DNA of 64,000 bases from Ryuthela nishihirai (Eukaryota; Arthropoda; Arachnida; Araneae; Heptathelidae), in NCBI GenBank assembly GCA_038380435.1, contig JAWZYU010000058.1, positions 2,480,001 through 2,544,000 on the forward strand. Direction: 5' to 3'. The translations under genes were made by a program, and so were the position numbers. Of the stretch, positions 53,646-64,000 are shown piece after piece. Numbering within the stretch: position 1 is the first letter of the stretch; every line of letters begins with the position of its first letter. The notes under the pieces were generated by a model. That model saw only the letters and a program-made list of their open reading frames with translations, was not told the origin of the DNA and made no database searches.

Positions 53646-56600
53646 GGGTTTCGTGGGTTTGACATGTGGCCTTTGGGGTTTCCAGGTTTGGCATGTGGCA
53701 TTTGTGCTCACCAGGATTTGGCATTTGGGCTTTTGCACGATAAGCGTGGGGCGTTTGGGATTTCGTGGGTTTGGCCTGGGGCAATTGGTCTTTCACGGGT
53801 TTGGTGTTTGTGCTTTTGCAGGTTTGGAATGGGGCACTTGGGCTTTCACGTTTTTGGTGTTTGGGCTTTTGCAGTTTCATCCTCGGGTGTTTGGGATTTC
53901 ATGGGTTCTGTCTTGGGGCATTTGGGCTTTCGTGGGTTTTGCCTGGTGCGTATGAGTTTGGCCTGAGGCGTTTGGGATTTCCCAGGTTTGGCCTGGGGCA
54001 TTGGGGCTTCCGTGGGTTTGGCCTGGGGCATTTGGGTTTTCACGGGTTTGGCGTGTGGGATTTGGGATTTCCCGTGTTTGGCATTTGCGCTTTTGCAGAT
54101 GTCGCCTGGGGCATTTGGGCTTTTGTGGGGTTGGCATGTGGCCTTTGGGCTTTCCAGGTTTGGCATGTAGCATTTGAGCTTACCCAGTTTTGGCATTTGG
54201 GCTTTCGAAGGTTAGGCCTGGGGCGTTTGGGCTTACCCGGATTTGGCATTTGAGCTTTTGCAGATTAGGCCTGGGCCGTTTGGGTTTCGTGGGTTTGGCA
54301 CGTGGCCTTTGGGGTTTCCAGGTTTGACATGTGGCATTTGTGCTCACCAGGATTTGGCATTTGGGCTTTTGCAGCATAAGCCTGGGTCGTTTGGGATTTC
54401 GTGGGTTTGGCCTGGGGCAATTGGTCTTTCACGGGTTTGGTGTTTGTGCTTTTGCAGGTTTGGAATGGGGCACTTGGGCTTTCACGGGTTTGGTGTTTGG
54501 GCTTTTGCAGTTTCTTCCTCGGGTGTTTGGGATTTCATGGGTTCTGTCTTGGGGCATTTGGGCTTTCGTGGGTTTTGCCTGGTGCGTATGAGTTTGGCCT
54601 GAGGCGTTTGGGATTTCCCAGGTTTGGCCTGGGGCATTGGGGCTTCCGTGGGTTTGGCCTGGGGCATTTGGGTTTTCACGGGTTTGGCGTGTGGGATTTG
54701 GGATTTCCCGTGTTTGGCATTTGCGCTTTTGCAGATGTCGCCTGGGGCATTTGGGCTTTTGTGGGGTTGGCATGTGGCCTTTGGGCTTTCCAGGTTTGGC
54801 ATGTAGCATTTGAGCTTACCCAGTTTTGGCATTTGGGCTTTCGAAGGTTAGGCCTGGGGCGTTTGGGCTTACCCGGATTTGGCATTTGAGCTTTTGCAGA
54901 TTAGGCCTGGGCCGTTTGGGTTTCGTGGGTTTGACATGTGGCCTTTGGGGTTTCCAGGTTTGGCATGTGGCATTTGTGCTCACCAGGATTTGGCATTTGG
55001 GCTTTTGCACGATAAGCCTGGGGCGTTTGGGATTTCGTGGGTTTGGCCTGGGGCAATTGGTCTTTCACGGCTTTGGTGTTTGTGCTTTTGCAGGTTTGGA
55101 ATGGGGCACTTGGGCTTTCACGGGTTTGGTGTTTGGGCTTTTGCAGTTTCATCCTCGGGTGTTTGGGATTTCATGGGTTCTGTCTTGGGGCATTTGGGCT
55201 TTCATGGGTTTTGCCTGGTGCGTATGAGTTTGGCCTGAGGCGTTTGGGATTTCCCAGGTTTGGCCTGGGGCATTGGGGCTTCCGTGGGTTTGGCCTGGGG
55301 CATTTGGGTTTTCACGGGTTTGCCGTGACGGATTTGGGATTTCCCGTGTTTGGCATTTGCGCTTTTGCAGATGTCGCCTGGGGCATTTGGGCTTTTGTGG
55401 GGTTGGCATGTGGCCTTTGGGCTTTCCAGGTTTGGCATGTAGCATTTGAGCTTACCCAGTTTTGGCATTTGGGCTTTCGAAGGTTAGGCCTGGGGCGTTT
55501 GGGCTTACCCGGATTTGGCATTTGAGCTTTTGCAGATTAGGCCTGGGCCGTTTGGGTTTCGTGGGTTTGACATGTGGCCTTTGGGGTTTCCAGGTTTGGC
55601 ATGTGGCATTTGTGCTCACCAGGATATGGCATTTGGGCTTTTGCACGATAAGCCTGGGGCGTTTGGGATTTCGTGGGTTTGGCCTGGGGCAATTGGTCTT
55701 TCACGGATTTGGTGTTTGTGCTTTTGCAGGTTTGGAATGGGGCACTTGGGCTTTCACGGGTTTGGTGTTTGGGCTTTTGCAGTTTCATCCTCGGGTGTTT
55801 GGGATTTCATGGGTTCTGTCTTGGGGCATTTGGGCTTTCGTGGGTTTTGCCTGGTGCGTATGAGTTTGGCCTGAGGCGTTTGGGATTTCCCAGGTTTGGC
55901 CTGGGGCATTGGGGCTTCCGTGGGTTTGGCCTGGGGCATTTGGGTTTTCACGGGTTTGGCGTGTGGGATTTGGGATTTCCCGTGTTTGGCATTTGCGCTT
56001 TTGCAGATGTCGCCTGGGGCATTTGGGCTTTTGTGGGGTTGGCATGTGGCCTTTGGGCTTTCCAGGTTTGGCATGTAGCATTTGAGCTTACCCAGTTTTG
56101 GCATTTGGGCTTTCGAAGGTTAGGCCTGGGGCGTTTGGGCTTACCCGGATTTGGCATTTGAGCTTTTGCAGATTAGGCCTGGGCCGTTTGGGTTTCGTGG
56201 GTTTGACATGTGGCCTTTGGGGTTTCCAGGTTTGGCATGTGGCATTTGTGCTCACCAGGATTTGGCATTTGGGCTTTTGCACGATAAGCCTGGGGCGTTT
56301 GGGATTTCGTGGGTTTGGCCTGGGGCAATTGGTCTTTCACGGCTTTGGTGTTTGTGCTTTTGCAGGTTTGGAATGGGGCACTTGGGCTTTCACGGGTTTG
56401 GTGTTTGGGCTTTTGCAGTTTCATCCTCGGGTGTTTGGGATTTCATGGGTTCTGTCTTGGGGCATTTGGGCTTTCGTGGGTTTTGCCTGGTGCGTATGAG
56501 TTTGGCCTGAGGCGTTTGGGATTTCCCAGGTTTGGCCTGGGGCATTGGGGCTTCCGTGGGTTTGGCCTGGGGCATTTGGGTTTTCACGGGTTTGGCGTGT

Positions 56601-56825
56601 GGGATTTGGGATTTCCCGTGTTTGGCATTTGCGCTTTTGCAGATGTCGCCTGGGGCATTTGGGCTTTTGTGGGGTTGGCATGTGGCCTTTGGGCTTTCCA
56701 GGTTTGGCATGTAGCATTTGAGCTTACCCAGTTTTGGCATTTGGGCTTTCGAAGGTTAGGCCTGGGGCGTTTGGGCTTACCCGGATTTGGCATTTGAGCT
56801 TTTGCAGATTAGGCCTGGGCCGTTT
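53646..56825 (+). repeat. Five-unit satellite block (units 24-28)
   Basis: Unit types in order, by diagnostic variants: F (CACGTTTTTGG, GATAAGCGTGG), T (GGGTTTGGCACGTGG, GCAGCATAAG), A (CACGGCTTTGG with GCCGTG), M (AGGATATGGC), A. The same order recurs in the next block. Confidence 0.85.
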
Positions 56826-59800
56826 GGGTTTCGTGGGTTTGACATGTGGCCTTTGGGGTTTCCAGGTTTGGCATGTGGCATTTGTGCTCACCAGGATTTG
56901 GCATTTGGGCTTTTGCACGATAAGCGTGGGGCGTTTGGGATTTCGTGGGTTTGGCCTGGGGCAATTGGTCTTTCACGGGTTTGGTGTTTGTGCTTTTGCA
57001 GGTTTGGAATGGGGCACTTGGGCTTTCACGTTTTTGGTGTTTGGGCTTTTGCAGTTTCATCCTCGGGTGTTTGGGATTTCATGGGTTCTGTCTTGGGGCA
57101 TTTGGGCTTTCGTGGGTTTTGCCTGGTGCGTATGAGTTTGGCCTGAGGCGTTTGGGATTTCCCAGGTTTGGCCTGGGGCATTGGGGCTTCCGTGGGTTTG
57201 GCCTGGGGCATTTGGGTTTTCACGGGTTTGGCGTGTGGGATTTGGGATTTCCCGTGTTTGGCATTTGCGCTTTTGCAGATGTCGCCTGGGGCATTTGGGC
57301 TTTTGTGGGGTTGGCATGTGGCCTTTGGGCTTTCCAGGTTTGGCATGTAGCATTTGAGCTTACCCAGTTTTGGCATTTGGGCTTTCGAAGGTTAGGCCTG
57401 GGGCGTTTGGGCTTACCCGGATTTGGCATTTGAGCTTTTGCAGATTAGGCCTGGGCCGTTTGGGTTTCGTGGGTTTGGCACGTGGCCTTTGGGGTTTCCA
57501 GGTTTGACATGTGGCATTTGTGCTCACCAGGATTTGGCATTTGGGCTTTTGCAGCATAAGCCTGGGGCGTTTTGGATTTCGTGGGTTTGGCCTGGGGCAA
57601 TTGGTCTTTCACGGGTTTGGTGTTTGTGCTTTTGCAGGTTTGGAATGGGGCACTTGGGCTTTCACGGGTTTGGTGTTTGGGCTTTTGCAGTTTCTTCCTC
57701 GGGTGTTTGGGATTTCATGGGTTCTGTCTTGGGGCATTTGGGCTTTCGTGGGTTTTGCCTGGTGCGTATGAGTTTGGCCTGAGGCGTTTGGGATTTCCCA
57801 GGTTTGGCCTGGGGCATTGGGGCTTCCGTGGGTTTGGCCTGGGGCATTTGGGTTTTCACGGGTTTGGCGTGTGGGATTTGGGATTTCCCGTGTTTGGCAT
57901 TTGCGCTTTTGCAGATGTCGCCTGGGGCATTTGGGCTTTTGTGGGGTTGGCATGTGGCCTTTGGGCTTTCCAGGTTTGGCATGTAGCATTTGAGCTTACC
58001 CAGTTTTGGCATTTGGGCTTTCGAAGGTTAGGCCTGGGGCGTTTGGGCTTACCCGGATTTGGCATTTGAGCTTTTGCAGATTAGGCCTGGGCCGTTTGGG
58101 TTTCGTGGGTTTGGCACGTGGCCTTTGGGGTTTCCAGGTTTGACATGTGGCATTTGTGCTCACCAGGATTTGGCATTTGGGCTTTTGCAGCATAAGCCTG
58201 GGGCGTTTGGGATTTCGTGGGTTTGGCCTGGGGCAATTGGTCTTTCACGGGTTTGGTGTTTGTGCTTTTGCAGGTTTGGAATGGGGCACTTGGGCTTTCA
58301 CGGGTTTGGTGTTTGGGCTTTTGCAGTTTCTTCCTCGGGTGTTTGGGATTTCATGGGTTCTGTCTTGGGGCATTTGGGCTTTCGTGGGTTTTGCCTGGTG
58401 CGTATGAGTTTGGCCTGAGGCGTTTGGGATTTCCCAGGTTTGGCCTGGGGCATTGGGGCTTCCGTGGGTTTGGCCTGGGGCATTTGGGTTTTCACGGGTT
58501 TGGCGTTTGGGATTTGGGATTTCCCGTGTTTGGCATTTGCGCTTTTGCAGATGTCGCCTGGGGCATTTGGGCTTTTGTGGGGTTGGCATGTGGCCTTTGG
58601 GCTTTCCAGGTTTGGCATGTAGCATTTGAGCTTACCCAGTTTTGGCATTTGGGCTTTCGAAGGTTAGGCCTGGGGCGTTTGGGCTTACCCGGATTTGGCA
58701 TTTGAGCTTTTGCAGATTAGGCCTGGGCCGTTTGGGTTTCGTGGGTTTGACATGTGGCCTTTGGGGTTTCCAGGTTTGGCATGTGGCATTTGTGCTCACC
58801 AGGATTTGGCATTTGGGCTTTTGCACGATAAGCCTGGGGCGTTTGGGATTTCGTGGGTTTGGCCTGGGGCAATTGGTCTTTCACGGCTTTGGTGTTTGTG
58901 CTTTTGCAGGTTTGGAATGGGGCACTTGGGCTTTCACGGGTTTGGTGTTTGGGCTTTTGCAGTTTCATCCTCGGGTGTTTGGGATTTCATGGGTTCTGTC
59001 TTGGGGCATTTGGGCTTTCGTGGGTTTTGCCTGGTGCGTATGAGTTTGGCCTGAGGCGTTTGGGATTTCCCAGGTTTGGCCTGGGGCATTGGGGCTTCCG
59101 TGGGTTTGGCCTGGGGCATTTGGGTTTTCACGGGTTTGCCGTGTCGGATTTGGGATTTCCCGTGTTTGGCATTTGCGCTTTTGCAGATGTCGCCTGGGGC
59201 ATTTGGGCTTTTGTGGGGTTGGCATGTGGCCTTTGGGCTTTCCAGGTTTGGCATGTAGCATTTGAGCTTACCCAGTTTTGGCATTTGGGCTTTCGAAGGT
59301 TAGGCCTGGGGCGTTTGGGCTTACCCGGATTTGGCATTTGAGCTTTTGCAGATTAGGCCTGGGCCGTTTGGGTTTCGTGGGTTTGACATGTGGCCTTTGG
59401 GGTTTCCAGGTTTGGCATGTGGCATTTGTGCTCACCAGGATATGGCATTTGGGCTTTTGCACGATAAGCCTGGGGCGTTTGGGATTTCGTGGGTTTGGCC
59501 TGGGGCAATTGGTCTTTCACGGATTTGGTGTTTGTGCTTTTGCAGGTTTGGAATGGGGCACTTGGGCTTTCACGGGTTTGGTGTTTGGGCTTTTGCAGTT
59601 TCATCCTCGGGTGTTTGGGATTTCATGGGTTCTGTCTTGGGGCATTTGGGCTTTCGTGGGTTTTGCCTGGTGCGTATGAGTTTGGCCTGAGGCGTTTGGG
59701 ATTTCCCAGGTTTGGCCTGGGGCATTGGGGCTTCCGTGGGTTTGGCCTGGGGCATTTGGGTTTTCACGGGTTTGGCGTGTGGGATTTGGGATTTCCCGTG

Positions 59801-60641
59801 TTTGGCATTTGCGCTTTTGCAGATGTCGCCTGGGGCATTTGGGCTTTTGTGGGGTTGGCATGTGGCCTTTGGGCTTTCCAGGTTTGGCATGTAGCATTTG
59901 AGCTTACCCAGTTTTGGCATTTGGGCTTTCGAAGGTTAGGCCTGGGGCGTTTGGGCTTACCCGGATTTGGCATTTGAGCTTTTGCAGATTAGGCCTGGGC
60001 CGTTTGGGTTTCGTGGGTTTGACATGTGGCCTTTGGGGTTTCCAGGTTTGGCATGTGGCATTTGTGCTCACCAGGATTTGGCATTTGGGCTTTTGCACGA
60101 TAAGCCTGGGGCGTTTGGGATTTCGTGGGTTTGGCCTGGGGCAATTGGTCTTTCACGGCTTTGGTGTTTGTGCTTTTGCAGGTTTGGAATGGGGCACTTG
60201 GGCTTTCACGGGTTTGGTGTTTGGGCTTTTGCAGTTTCATCCTCGGGTGTTTGGGATTTCATGGGTTCTGTCTTGGGGCATTTGGGCTTTCGTGGGTTTT
60301 GCCTGGTGCGTATGAGTTTGGCCTGAGGCGTTTGGGATTTCCCAGGTTTGGCCTGGGGCATTGGGGCTTCCGTGGGTTTGGCCTGGGGCATTTGGGTTTT
60401 CACAGGTTTGGCGTGTGGGATTTGGGATTTCCCGTGTTTGGCATTTGCGCTTTTGCAGATGTCGCCTGGGGCATTTGGGCTTTTGTGGGGTTGGCATGTG
60501 GCCTTTGGGCTTTCCAGGTTTGGCATGTAGCATTTGAGCTTACCCAGTTTTGGCATTTGGGCTTTCGAAGGTTAGGCCTGGGGCGTTTGGGCTTACCCGG
60601 ATTTGGCATTTGAGCTTTTGCAGATTAGGCCTGGGCCGTTT
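56826..60641 (+). repeat. Six-unit satellite block (units 29-34)
   Basis: Order F, T, T, A, M, A: the preceding block with the T unit doubled. F units begin at 53,646, 56,826 and 60,642, at distances of 3180 and 3816 bp. Confidence 0.85.
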
Positions 60642-63600
60642 GGGTTTCGTGGGTTTGACATGTGGCCTTTGGGGTTTCCAGGTTTGGCATGTGGCATTTG
60701 TGCTCACCAGGATTTGGCATTTGGGCTTTTGCACGATAAGCGTGGGGCGTTTGGGATTTCGTGGGTTTGGCCTGGGGCAATTGGTCTTTCACGGGTTTGG
60801 TGTTTGTGCTTTTGCAGGTTTGGAATGGGGCACTTGGGCTTTCACGTTTTTGGTGTTTGGGCTTTTGCAGTTTCATCCTCGGGTGTTTGGGATTTCATGG
60901 GTTCTGTCTTGGGGCATTTGGGCTTTCGTGGGTTTTGCCTGGTGCGTATGAGTTTGGCCTGAGGCGTTTGGGATTTCCCAGGTTTGGCCTGGGGCATTGG
61001 GGCTTCCGTGGGTTTGGCCTGGGGCATTTGGGTTTTCACGGGTTTGGCGTGTGGGATTTGGGATTTCCCGTGTTTGGCATTTGCGCTTTTGCAGATGTCG
61101 CCTGGGGCATTTGGGCTTTTGTGGGGTTGGCATGTGGCCTTTGGGCTTTCCAGGTTTGGCATGTAGCATTTGAGCTTACCCAGTTTTGGCATTTGGGCTT
61201 TCGAAGGTTAGGCCTGGGGCGTTTGGGCTTACCCGGATTTGGCATTTGAGCTTTCGCAGATTAGGCCTGGGCCGTTTGGGTTTCGTGGGTTTGGCACGTG
61301 GCCTTTGGGGTTTCCAGGTTTGACATGTGGCATTTGTGCTCACCAGGATTTGGCATTTGGGCTTTTGCAGCATAAGCCTGGGGCGTTTGGGATTTCGTGG
61401 GTTTGGCCTGGGGCAATTGGTCTTTCACGGGTTTGGTGTTTGTGCTTTTGCAGGTTTGGAATGGGGCACTTGGGCTTTCACGGGTTTGGTGTTTGGGCTT
61501 TTGCAGTTTCTTCCTCGGGTGTTTGGGATTTCATGGGTTCTGTCTTGGGGCATTTGGGCTTTCGTGGGTTTTGCCTGGTGCGTATGAGTTTGGCCTGAGG
61601 CGTTTGGGATTTCCCAGGTTTGGCCTGGGGCATTGGGGCTTCCGTGGGTTTGGCCTGGGGCATTTGGGTTTTCACGGGTTTGGCGTGTGGGATTTGGGAT
61701 TTCCCGTGTTTGGCATTTGCGCTTTTGCAGATGTCGCCTGGGGCATTTGGGCTTTTGTGGGGTTGGCATGTGGCCTTTGGGCTTTCCAGGTTTGGCATGT
61801 AGCATTTGAGCTTACCCAGTTTTGGCATTTGGGCTTTCGAAGGTTAGGCCTGGGGCGTTTGGGCTTACCCGGATTTGGCATTTGAGCTTTTGCAGATTAG
61901 GCCTGGGCCGTTTGGGTTTCGTGGGTTTGACATGTGGCCTTTGGGGTTTCCAGGTTTGGCATGTGGCATTTGTGCTCACCAGGATTTGGCATTTGGGCTT
62001 TTGCACGATAAGCCTGGGGCGTTTGGGATTTCGTGGGTTTGGCCTGGGGCAATTGGTCTTTCACGGATTTGGTGTTTGTGCTTTTGCAGGTTTGGAATGG
62101 GGCACTTGGGCTTTCACGGGTTTGGTGTTTGGGCTTTTGCAGTTTCATCCTCGGGTGTTTGGGATTTCATGGGTTCTGTCTTGGGGCATTTGGGCTTTCG
62201 TGGGTTTTGCCTGGTGCGTATGAGTTTGGCCTGAGGCGTTTGGGATTTCCCAGGTTTGGCCTGGGGCATTGGGGCTTCCGTGGGTTTGGCCTGGGGCATT
62301 TGGGTTTTCACGGGTTTGCCGTGTCGGATTTGGGATTTCCCGTGTTTGGCATTTGCGCTTTTGCAGATGTCGCCTGGGGCATTTGGGCTTTTGTGGGGTT
62401 GGCATGTGGCCTTTGGGCTTTCCAGGTTTGGCATGTAGCATTTGAGCTTACCCAGTTTTGGCATTTGGGCTTTCGAAGGTTAGGCCTGGGGCGTTTGGGC
62501 TTACCCGGATTTGGCATTTGAGCTTTTGCAGATTAGGCCTGGGCCGTTTGGGTTTCGTGGGTTTGACATGTGGCCTTTGGGGTTTCCAGGTTTGGCATGT
62601 GGCATTTGTGCTCACCAGGATTTGGCATTTGGGCTTTTGCACGATAAGCCTGGGGCGTTTGGGATTTCGTGGGTTTGGCCTGGGGCAATTGGTCTTTCAC
62701 GGATTTGGTGTTTGTGCTTTTGCAGGTTTGGAATGGGGCACTTGGGCTTTCACGGGTTTGGTGTTTGGGCTTTTGCAGTTTCATCCTCGGGTGTTTGGGA
62801 TTTCATGGGTTCTGTCTTGGGGCATTTGGGCTTTCGTGGGTTTTGCCTGGTGCGTATGAGTTTGGCCTGAGGCGTTTGGGATTTCCCAGGTTTGGCCTGG
62901 GGCATTGGGGCTTCCGTGGGTTTGGCCTGGGGCATTTGGGTTTTCACGGGTTTGGCGTGTGGGATTTGGGATTTCCCGTGTTTGGCATTTGCGCTTTTGC
63001 AGATGTCGCCTGGGGCATTTGGGCTTTTGTGGGGTTGGCATGTGGCCTTTGGGCTTTCCAGGTTTGGCATGTAGCATTTGAGCTTACCCAGTTTTGGCAT
63101 TTGGGCTTTCGAAGGTTAGGCCTGGGGCGTTTGGGCTTACCCGGATTTGGCATTTGAGCTTTTGCAGATTAGGCCTGGGCCGTTTGGGTTTCGTGGGTTT
63201 GACATGTGGCCTTTGGGGTTTCCAGGTTTGGCATGTGGCATTTGTGCTCACCAGGATTTGGCATTTGGGCTTTTGCACGATAAGCCTGGGGCGTTTGGGA
63301 TTTCGTGGGTTTGGCCTGGGGCAATTGGTCTTTCACGGCTTTGGTGTTTGTGCTTTTGCAGGTTTGGAATGGGGCACTTGGGCTTTCACGGGTTTGGTGT
63401 TTGGGCTTTTGCAGTTTCATCCTCGGGTGTTTGGGATTTCATGGGTTCTGTCTTGGGGCATTTGGGCTTTCGTGGGTTTTGCCTGGTGCGTATGAGTTTG
63501 GCCTGAGGCGTTTGGGATTTCCCAGGTTTGGCCTGGGGCATTGGGGCTTCCGTGGGTTTGGCCTGGGGCATTTGGGTTTTCACGGGTTTGCCGTGTGGGA

Positions 63601-64000
63601 TTTGGGATTTCCCGTGTTTGGCATTTGCGCTTTTGCAGATGTCGCCTGGGGCATTTGGGCTTTTGTGGGGTTGGCATGTGGCCTTTGGGCTTTCCAGGTT
63701 TGGCATGTAGCATTTGAGCTTACCCAGTTTTGGCATTTGGGCTTTCGAAGGTTAGGCCTGGGGCGTTTGGGCTTACCCGGATTTGGCATTTGAGCTTTTG
63801 CAGATTAGGCCTGGGCCGTTTGGGTTTCGTGGGTTTGACATGTGGCCTTTGGGGTTTCCAGGTTTGGCATGTGGCATTTGTGCTCACCAGGATTTGGCAT
63901 TTGGGCTTTTGCACGATAAGCCTGGGGCGTTTGGGATTTCGTGGGTTTGGCCTGGGGCAATTGGTCTTTCACGGATTTGGTGTTTGTGCTTTTGCAGGTT

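Larger units (their letters stand above)
39051..64000 (+). repeat. Satellite array, 636-bp higher-order unit, 39 complete copies plus a partial copy
   Basis: Taking GGGTTTCGT as the unit start, units begin at 39,051, 39,687, 40,323, 40,929, 41,565 and so on to 63,822. 35 units are exactly 636 bp, one is 606 bp and three are 635 bp; these sum exactly to the observed length of 39 units. Each unit consists of 23 related sub-repeats: sixteen of 29-31 bp, six of 23 bp and one of 20 bp, summing to 636. A typical sub-repeat starts TTTGGGCTTTC and ends GGTTTGGCCTGGGGCA. The plus strand is strongly G and T rich. Most units differ from each other at only a few sites; the first three differ more. The array runs past the window end. 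Short open frames on both strands are by-products of composition. Confidence 0.98.

Noticed and set aside
39051..64000. Hundreds of open frames of 60-232 codons on both strands (Gly/Phe/Trp-rich on plus, Lys/Pro/Gln-rich on minus)
   Set aside because: They repeat with the 636-bp unit, overlap in several frames, end in every unit, and one lengthens only because of a 1-bp deletion (unit 20). Stop codons are rare in this composition. No start, splice or domain evidence.
39051..64000. CRISPR-like array
   Set aside because: The sub-repeats are contiguous with no unique spacers, the unit is 636 bp, and the context (LINEs, SINEs, histone genes) is eukaryotic.

Overview
This window is eukaryotic, repeat-dominated, AT-rich intergenic DNA. 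It holds non-LTR retrotransposons (LINEs), tRNA-derived SINEs, a 5S rRNA pseudogene, two replication-type histone pseudogenes with 3' stem-loops, and a very large satellite array. No intact host protein-coding gene is visible. The 5S-like copy follows the arthropod form more closely than the vertebrate form as I remember them, so I favour an arthropod host, perhaps a chelicerate. That is inference with low confidence. Family names used here (LINE-A, LINE-B, repeat X, SINE-1, SINE-2) are local labels.

Layout. 1-9.5 kb is a mosaic of decayed LINE-A (RTE-like, APE endonuclease plus reverse transcriptase) and LINE-B (CR1/Jockey-group-like) copies set among fragments of an unclassified repeat X. 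9.5-25.8 kb is AT-rich DNA. It carries a short tandem array, the 5S pseudogene, many SINE-1 and SINE-2 copies, a second long copy of repeat X in the opposite orientation, and a segmental duplication (15.0-16.4 kb against 20.1-21.3 kb). 25.8-28.4 kb is a minus-strand LINE-A copy with its RT motifs in one open frame but an internal deletion. 29.7-31.1 kb holds convergent H1 and H4 pseudogenes. 34.1-37.5 kb is the longest LINE-A copy, on the plus strand, followed by a repeat X fragment. 37.9-39.05 kb is a broken LINE ORF1 with a PHD-like finger, coiled coil and FP25K-like C-terminal region. It is cut off exactly where the satellite begins.

39,051-64,000 is one uninterrupted satellite array that runs off the window. 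Its unit is 636 bp: 39 complete units plus a partial 40th, of which 35 units are exactly 636 bp, one is 606 bp and three are 635 bp. Each unit is built from 23 related sub-repeats of 20-31 bp. On the right, units are further arranged in 5- and 6-unit blocks, giving three nested levels of tandem repetition. The many short open frames in the array follow from its composition and I do not call them genes.

The parts do not form a pathway. The window records repeat accumulation, with LINEs inserting into repeats and each other, SINEs dating a segmental duplication, and a satellite expanding next to a truncated LINE. The most notable items are the three-level satellite and its junction with the LINE ORF1, the LINE-A/repeat X fusion found at two loci, a perfect palindrome made from a quasi-palindrome in a LINE, and a recurrent CRE-like module.
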